DNA of 64,000 nucleotides, taken from NCBI RefSeq assembly GCF_003752585.1, contig NZ_RKHR01000003.1, positions 1,364,001-1,428,000 on the forward strand. Direction: 5' to 3'. The notes beneath the pieces were generated by a model. It had not been told where the DNA came from, made no database searches, and was given only the letters and a program-made list of their open reading frames with translations. The stretch is from Sinobacterium caligoides (GTDB lineage Bacteria > Pseudomonadota > Gammaproteobacteria > Pseudomonadales > Sinobacteriaceae). A program made the position numbers and the translations under genes. Below, one piece after another: positions 58,868 through 64,000 of the stretch. Each line of letters begins with the position of its first letter. The stretch's first letter is position 1.

Positions 58868-59536
58868 GTGGCAAAGCAACAAACCAGCATAGAATATCAA
58901 GGTCGTAAGGTCCGGCGCCCCAAGGGCGAGGAGCGTAGGCTTGCCATCTTAGAGGCCACCCTGCGCATTATTTCACGTGAGGGGGTCAAGGCCGTTCGTC
59001 ACCGCGCCATTGCCAAAGAGGCCGACGTGCCCCTCGCTGCCACCACCTACTATTTCAAACAACTCAGCGACTTAATCACCGACGCCTTCAACCTCTTTGT
59101 CGAACGCGCACAGATCAATCAAGCCAAACTGGAAAAAAACAGCTTCGATGCGCTAAAGTCATTTAGCCTTGAACAACTCTCAGAGAGCAAGAATAAAACC
59201 CTGCTCGCCGACATGCTCGCCAAGCAGTTCTGCCGCCACATCGGTGAAGAGGTCGATCGCCGAGCGGAACGCGTGATCGAAAACGCCTTCCGCTTCGAGG
59301 CGACGATCAACCCGCAACTGCGGCAGATTACCCACCTACCAAACCAGAAAACTATCCATAGTATCTGCCAGTTCTACACCATACTCGGTTCTACCGATCC
59401 CAGCTCAGATGCCACTATCCTACACAGTGTCATCTTACAGCTAGAGTATCAAAACCTACTCGCCGATGAATTCGACTATGAACGAACCTATCGCACGCTA
59501 AGACGCACCATCGATCGCAGCTTAGGCTTGCTCTAG
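58868..59536 (+). CDS. TetR-family regulator
   Basis: 222 residues. The N-terminal helix-turn-helix RLAILEATLRIISREGVKAVRHRAIAKEADVPLAATTYYF is clear TetR; the preceding basic stretch (YQGRKVRRPKGEER) is longer than usual. The C-terminal ligand part is not specific. It may control the divergent small membrane protein gene or the DUF1214-sulfotransferase run. Confidence 0.85.
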   Translation: MAKQQTSIEYQGRKVRRPKGEERRLAILEATLRIISREGVKAVRHRAIAKEADVPLAATTYYFKQLSDLITDAFNLFVERAQINQAKLEKNSFDALKSFSLEQLSESKNKTLLADMLAKQFCRHIGEEVDRRAERVIENAFRFEATINPQLRQITHLPNQKTIHSICQFYTILGSTDPSSDATILHSVILQLEYQNLLADEFDYERTYRTLRRTIDRSLGLL

Positions 59537-59565
59537 GCTAAATAGCTACGATAACAGTCACTCGA

Positions 59566-60024
59566 CTAGCCTTTAATCGCTCGCCACAAGCCGTCAAAGA
59601 CCCACGCCGGTCCCACTAACAAGAACAAGATGTCCTTAAAGAAAGAGGGCTTCACCCCTTCTATTTTATGACCAACAAACTGCAATACCCAAGCCACGAT
59701 AAAAATGGCCAGAGAAAGCTGCCACAGCAAAGCCGTCTCTACCGCTAACCAGGCAATGGCCGCCACACAGGCAAGACTAAATAGCAGCAGCGCCACAAAG
59801 AAGCGCAGCCCTAGCGTCGCATAGAACACCATCACCAACACCAATATTAACGTTGCCCAATTCAGCCAAGCATAAGGTTGCATCCAGCTCATCTGCGGTA
59901 ACGCCCACAGCAAACCGGCGATCGAAAAGTAAATCGCTGGTACTGCGACCTTATGAATAAGTTGGTTAACGCGGTTGCGATGACTTTCACCGTACTCGCT
60001 AAACCAGGATTCGGCACTGCGCAT
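59566..60024 (-). CDS. Mpo1-like (DUF962) membrane protein
   Basis: 152 residues. The start WFSEYGESHRNRVNQLIHKVAVPAIYFSIAG contains the conserved His of the family, and QFVGHKIEGVKPSFFKDILFLLVGPAWV the second His and the typical end. Four membrane segments. The yeast relative Mpo1 is a dioxygenase in 2-hydroxy fatty-acid breakdown, so an iron-dependent lipid oxidation is plausible. Confidence 0.85.
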   Translation of the reverse strand: MRSAESWFSEYGESHRNRVNQLIHKVAVPAIYFSIAGLLWALPQMSWMQPYAWLNWATLILVLVMVFYATLGLRFFVALLLFSLACVAAIAWLAVETALLWQLSLAIFIVAWVLQFVGHKIEGVKPSFFKDILFLLVGPAWVFDGLWRAIKG

Positions 60025-60411
60025 ATTAAGACTCCGTAATATATTTCGTTGTTATTTTTTGTCATTTTGAACGCAACCCCTCCTGCACCCCTTCCCTAGG
60101 CAAGAGAGTTCGCCAGCTGGAGAGCGATGACGTTCCGCTAGACTAGCTAGCGAAGCGCCGCACGTCAACATAATGAGACTGACGTACCAGTAGACGGCAA
60201 TGTCACTACTATGCAATACTTTGCATATCTGATGAGTTAAATATAAATGTTAGAAAAGTATTTTTTCTTCACTATATGTTAGGTACTCTATCGGAAGGTT
60301 ATAGGTGAATACCTTACCAATAATAAAAACTTGCTAAAAATAACAACTACTAAATAGTGTTAACTCAGACTCTTGAGTCAGCACTACTGCTGTGGATAGG
60401 GGACGATATCA
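60025..60411. other. Long leader region of the TonB receptor gene
   Basis: No supported gene. It contains the palindrome TATGCAA-TACT-TTGCATA (60210-60227), ~185 bp before the receptor start, and AT-rich DNA likely to hold the promoter. Confidence 0.5.
60210..60227. promoter_or_regulatory. Perfect inverted repeat, candidate operator
   Basis: TATGCAA and TTGCATA around a 4-nt centre, between the Mpo1-like gene and the TonB receptor. Symmetry suits a dimeric regulator such as the nearby TetR protein, which is inference. Confidence 0.45.
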
Positions 60412-63006
60412 ATGCAGTTTAATCCGATTTTTAAGCCAAGCTTGCTAGCAGTGGCCGTGGCGCTTAGCAGCCAAGCTAACCTGTCATATGCGCAAGACTC
60501 CGAAATGCTGTTAGAGGAGGTTTTGGTTACCGCGCAGAAGCGTAGTGAGAGCTCGCAGCAGGTACCCATCAGTATGCAGGCCTTCGGTTCCGAGTTTCTA
60601 GCCACCACCGGTGTCAAAGACTTCTCCGACCTCGACCAGTACACCCCCGGCCTTACCGTTAACGCCGGCCAGGTGACTCAGCCTAACTTTGTGATTCGTA
60701 ACATCGGCACCAGCGCCTTCGGTATCGGTACCGATCCCGCCGTCGGTATCTACATCGATGGTGTCTATTCCGGCCGCTCCGGTGCCGCACTCATGCAATT
60801 CACCGACATCGAGCGTGTCGAAATCCTCAAGGGGCCACAGGGTACCCTGTTTGGTCGTAACAGTGCCGCCGGTGCCATTCAGGTGGTCACTAAGCGCCCA
60901 GAAGAAGACTTCGATGCGATGGCTCGCGTCCGCGCGGGTAACTACAATAAGCAGCTCGGCGAGTTCATGATCAACACCCCCGTCGCCGACACCGGTGTGG
61001 CCATTCGCTTGAACGGCCTGGTGAATAAGCAAGACGGTTACATCGATAACGAAAACGGCCACGACCTCGGTAACCAAGACGATAAGAGCTTCCGCTTTGG
61101 CGCTGCCTGGGATGTCACCGAGAAGACCGAGATTCGCTACACCTACGACTACAACAAGGTCGATCAGGACGCGCAGACCAAAATCAATATCAACCAAAAC
61201 TCCGGCGTCAACTCCGATGCGATCTTCGCCTCACTGGTCGATCCCGACAGTACAGCGCTGGCCGGCTATACCGCCATCGACCAAGCCAAGGCTGATAACC
61301 CTTGGGACATTACTGTCAATCACGACGTTACCGAGAATCGCGAGTCACGCAAGATCGGCGGCCACAACCTACAGGTACTGCACGACCTCGACTTCGCCAC
61401 GCTACGCTACGTCGCCTCTTACCGTGACTTCGAGTCCCAGAACAAGGGTGACTACGACGGCACTAACAACACTAGCGGCTATGTCGACACCGAGAACGCT
61501 GAAGATAACAGCCAGATCTATCAGGAGCTGAACCTAAACGGCGAATTCGACGACATCAGCTGGACCGTCGGCGCCAGCTATTACAGAGAAAAGGGCGAGC
61601 AGGATAACTATGTCGGCAGCTACACCGACACGACCAAAGGCCTAATCTCGCCAATACTGCTTGCCCAGGCTACTGGCATTCATGGCGCTCCTGTCACCGA
61701 CTTAGCGACAGCGGTTAACGTCTTTGCGGGGGCAGCAGCAGCGGCAGAAGCCGGTGTTGCAGGGCTGATCGCAGCCGGAGCACCACAAGAGGTGATTGAC
61801 CTCGCGATCGCCGACGCCGAAGCCGCCGCTGGCGGTGCCGCTGCCTCTAGCATGATCGGTTACGTACCTAACGGTGCATACTGGACAGAAAACATTCACA
61901 ACGAAGCAGAGACTGTCAGCACCGCCATCTACGGTGATATCACCTGGCAGGCAACCGAGAAGCTGGCGATCACCGCCGGTGCCCGTGCCACTTGGGACAA
62001 GAAGGAGTTCAGCTGGACCAACGAATGTAACAACATCATTAGCCCCGCTTTCCAAGACATAAGCGCCCAAGCTGGCCAGCCTATTAGTGCCGCTCAAGGC
62101 CAGCAGCTTGCCTGTAGCCTCGATGTCGCCTATCAGGCCGACCAAGCGGTACCCGCTGCTTATAAAAATGGCACTCTCGAGACCGACGCCAGCTGGAGCG
62201 ACCTCAGCCCACGCTTGGTAGTCGACTATCAGTTACTCGATAACGCCCTCGTCTTCGCCTCGTTTACTCAGGGCTATAAGGCCGGTGGTTTCAACTCCCT
62301 CGAGGTCGGTTCCCAGTACGACCCCGAGTACGTTGATAGCTTCGAGATGGGTTTGAAGTCGCAGTGGTTCAACAACAGCTTGCGCTACAACACCTCGCTG
62401 TTCCACTACAGCTACACCGACAAGCAGGATACTACGCTGGTCGCCGCCGCCAATGGTGGTACCGCACGCTACATCACCGAGACCGGCGATGCAGAGGGTA
62501 CCGGCCTTGATACCGAGTTAGTGTGGGCGGCAAGCAGTAACCTACGCTTCAGCTTTGTACACAGCTATATCCACTCGGAGTGGGTTGACCGCACCCAGGG
62601 CACACCGGGCGAGCCTGGCTTTATCGATCTTGAAGGGCAGTACCTCGATGGACCGAAGCATCAGGCTAACGTCGCTGTGGACTACGATATCGAGCTCGGC
62701 GATGCCGGCCGTATCGCGCTACACCTCGACCACTCTTACGAGAGTGCCGCCAAGACCAACGATGCTTCGAGCACTGAAAAGTTCAACGTCGACTACGATA
62801 CCCTCGGTGACGAACGTCACTTCACCAACGCACGCGTCGCCTGGTACTCACCAGAGGAGAACTTCGAGGTGGCACTGTGGGGCGAGAACATCTTCGGTAA
62901 CGAGTATGTCTCTGGCTACAGCCAATTCATTGGTCTATTCCCAACCGATACCGTGACCTTGGACAAGCCGCGCTACTACGGTGCCGAGGTGGTATACCGC
63001 TACTAA
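60412..63006 (+). CDS. TonB-dependent receptor
   Basis: 864 residues. The signal peptide (FKPSLLAVAVALSSQANLSYAQ) is followed by the TonB-box/plug start MLLEEVLVTAQKRSESSQQVPISMQAF, the plug (NFVIRNIGTSAFGIGTDPAVGIYIDGVYSGRSG, VEILKGPQGTLFGRNSAAGAI) and a 22-strand barrel with GYKAGGFNS late and a terminal aromatic (YRY). Imports an unknown substrate across the outer membrane. An alanine-rich stretch of about 50 residues (coding bases ~61690-61850) interrupts an extracellular loop. A terminator follows. Confidence 0.93.
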   Translation: MQFNPIFKPSLLAVAVALSSQANLSYAQDSEMLLEEVLVTAQKRSESSQQVPISMQAFGSEFLATTGVKDFSDLDQYTPGLTVNAGQVTQPNFVIRNIGTSAFGIGTDPAVGIYIDGVYSGRSGAALMQFTDIERVEILKGPQGTLFGRNSAAGAIQVVTKRPEEDFDAMARVRAGNYNKQLGEFMINTPVADTGVAIRLNGLVNKQDGYIDNENGHDLGNQDDKSFRFGAAWDVTEKTEIRYTYDYNKVDQDAQTKININQNSGVNSDAIFASLVDPDSTALAGYTAIDQAKADNPWDITVNHDVTENRESRKIGGHNLQVLHDLDFATLRYVASYRDFESQNKGDYDGTNNTSGYVDTENAEDNSQIYQELNLNGEFDDISWTVGASYYREKGEQDNYVGSYTDTTKGLISPILLAQATGIHGAPVTDLATAVNVFAGAAAAAEAGVAGLIAAGAPQEVIDLAIADAEAAAGGAAASSMIGYVPNGAYWTENIHNEAETVSTAIYGDITWQATEKLAITAGARATWDKKEFSWTNECNNIISPAFQDISAQAGQPISAAQGQQLACSLDVAYQADQAVPAAYKNGTLETDASWSDLSPRLVVDYQLLDNALVFASFTQGYKAGGFNSLEVGSQYDPEYVDSFEMGLKSQWFNNSLRYNTSLFHYSYTDKQDTTLVAAANGGTARYITETGDAEGTGLDTELVWAASSNLRFSFVHSYIHSEWVDRTQGTPGEPGFIDLEGQYLDGPKHQANVAVDYDIELGDAGRIALHLDHSYESAAKTNDASSTEKFNVDYDTLGDERHFTNARVAWYSPEENFEVALWGENIFGNEYVSGYSQFIGLFPTDTVTLDKPRYYGAEVVYRY

Positions 63007-63034
63007 GCGACGCCTTACATAACCGTTAGACAGT

Positions 63035-63064
63035 AAAAAGCCGAGGCCTACGCCTCGGCTTTTT
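63035..63064 (+). terminator. Intrinsic terminator after the TonB receptor
   Basis: AAAAGCCGAGGC-CTAC-GCCTCGGCTTTTT, stem of 9 GC-rich pairs extended by A-T pairs, with T-tract. Works for both directions. Confidence 0.93.
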
Positions 63065-63114
63065 CGTTTTCAGCTCCCACATTCAACGAGCATCGCTGCA
63101 AACGGACTCGCCTG

Positions 63115-63984
63115 CTAAGGTGCCGACGCGATCAACTCCGCCATGGCGATGACGCGCTTCGCCTCCTCGACATGCAGACACTCGATCAACTTACCATCCA
63201 GTACCGCCACCGCCTTCGACGCCGACGCAGCCTGCTGCCAAACAGCTAATAACCGGCGCGCGTGATCGACAGCTTCAGCGCTAAAGCCAAAGCTATCATT
63301 AGCCGCCGCGATCTGCCGCGGGTGAATCAAACTCTTGCCGTCAAAACCAAAGTCCCGCCCCTGTTCACAGACGGTAACCAGCCCTGCCTCATCGTCAAGG
63401 TCAAGATGCACCCCGTCGATGACATCGATGCCGGCGAGGCGCGCGGCGATTACACAGCGGCTGAGCGCATAGTGAAAGCCGGCGCGATCGGCAGTATGGC
63501 GCAGCCGCAACTCCTTGGCCAAGTCCGAGGTGCCCATCATCAACACCGTCAACCGTGGCGAGGCCGAAGCAATCTGCAGCGCATGCTCCACCCCCAACGG
63601 TGTCTCCACCATTGCCCACAGCGTCATCGTTTCATCGGCGCCGTAACGCTCGAGCAGTTCCACTGTGGTGGCGATCTGTTGTGCCGATTCCACCTTAGGC
63701 AGGCAGATCGCATCGGCCTGCGACTGCGCCACCGCCTCGATATCATCGCTAAACCACGGGCTATCGAAGCTGTTGATACGGATCACCAGTTCACGGCGAC
63801 CATAGCCACCGCCGGCGACAGCCTCGATCACCGCCGTCCGCGACGACGCCTTCACCTCAGGGGCACAGGCATCTTCTAGGTCGAAGACCACACAGTCGAC
63901 GGCCAGCGTCTTCGCCTTTTCCAGCGCGCGGCTGTTCGAGCCGGGCATATACAATACCGAACGACGCGGTCTAAGTTGATGCAT
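63115..63984 (-). CDS. CitE-like CoA ester lyase (HpcH/HpaI family)
   Basis: 289 residues. RRSVLYMPGSNSRALEKAKTLAVDCVVFDLEDACAP is the start of CitE-type lyases; the metal/substrate residues appear in VIRINSFDSPWFSDDI, AMVETPLGVEHAL and GTSDLAKELR, and FGFDGKSLIHPRQI is the late signature. Cleaves or forms C-C bonds of CoA esters such as citryl-, malyl- or methylmalyl-CoA. The exact substrate cannot be read here. Convergent with the TonB receptor. Confidence 0.85.
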   Translation of the reverse strand: MHQLRPRRSVLYMPGSNSRALEKAKTLAVDCVVFDLEDACAPEVKASSRTAVIEAVAGGGYGRRELVIRINSFDSPWFSDDIEAVAQSQADAICLPKVESAQQIATTVELLERYGADETMTLWAMVETPLGVEHALQIASASPRLTVLMMGTSDLAKELRLRHTADRAGFHYALSRCVIAARLAGIDVIDGVHLDLDDEAGLVTVCEQGRDFGFDGKSLIHPRQIAAANDSFGFSAEAVDHARRLLAVWQQAASASKAVAVLDGKLIECLHVEEAKRVIAMAELIASAP

Positions 63985-64000
63985 ATTATTATCCTCAAAA

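Overview
The window looks like chromosome from a marine-type gammaproteobacterium. The flanking genes (rluA, rsmE, yebG with a CTGT-N8-ACAG SOS box, Lrp with a divergent alanine dehydrogenase, sat/cysC, a large TonB-dependent receptor) are typical of that class, but I cannot name the genus from sequence alone. The host flanks are fairly GC-rich. The accessory parts are visibly more AT-rich.

Layout. (1) 1-8.3 kb is a polymorphic-toxin (Rhs) locus on the minus strand: two tandem, nearly identical secreted N-terminal Rhs modules, a separate secreted Rhs core carrying a variable C-terminal toxin domain, and a small lipoprotein gene 2 nt downstream that is a likely immunity gene. A Y1-transposase remnant, a third truncated Rhs copy and a decayed immunity-gene tail are also present. 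(2) 8.97-10.44 kb holds a GNAT acetyltransferase and a hotdog thioesterase. (3) 10.57-46.54 kb is a complete-looking 35.95-kb prophage inserted at the 3' end of tRNA-Arg(CCT), bounded by 77-bp imperfect att repeats with a 23-bp identical core. It has a lambda-type head/packaging module (TerS, TerL/GpA, gpW-type joiner, portal, ClpP-capsid fusion) and a P2-type contractile tail (V, W, J, I, H, FI, FII, E/E', T, U, X, D). It also has CI/Cro with lambda-like triple operators, an O-like initiator with internal iterons, spanins and a P4-type integrase. (4) 46.5-64 kb is ordinary host sequence: YebG, methyltransferase, RluA, sulfurtransferase, RsmE, alanine dehydrogenase/Lrp, a sulfotransferase-cysC-sat group, DUF1214 protein, TetR regulator, TonB receptor and a CitE-like lyase.

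How the prophage works as a unit. CI (34.2 kb, +) and Cro (34.1 kb, -) diverge from three ATAAC-N4-GTTAT operators spaced exactly 24 bp. Two more such operators overlap a promoter behind CI. Replication and late genes run leftwards to the lysis genes at 12-13 kb; excisionase-like, DUF3310 and spanin genes run rightwards. Cargo genes sit at both ends and in the middle: an AHH nuclease with an Imm11-like partner by attL, a HEPN protein at 30.8 kb, and unknown genes, a secreted metallo-beta-lactamase protein and an MTase + HEPN + DUF262 group by the integrase.

The most unusual signals are these. First, an 11-bp motif (CGTCAGGAGAC) recurs along the late strand; before four late genes it is followed by a hairpin that buries the ribosome-binding site. 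Second, the MTase/HEPN/DUF262 group is a candidate defence island. Third, the Rhs system is split into two separately secreted chains and has tandem N-terminal variants. Fourth, a GGGAAAC slippery heptamer lies exactly where the tail chaperone E/E' -1 frameshift is expected.
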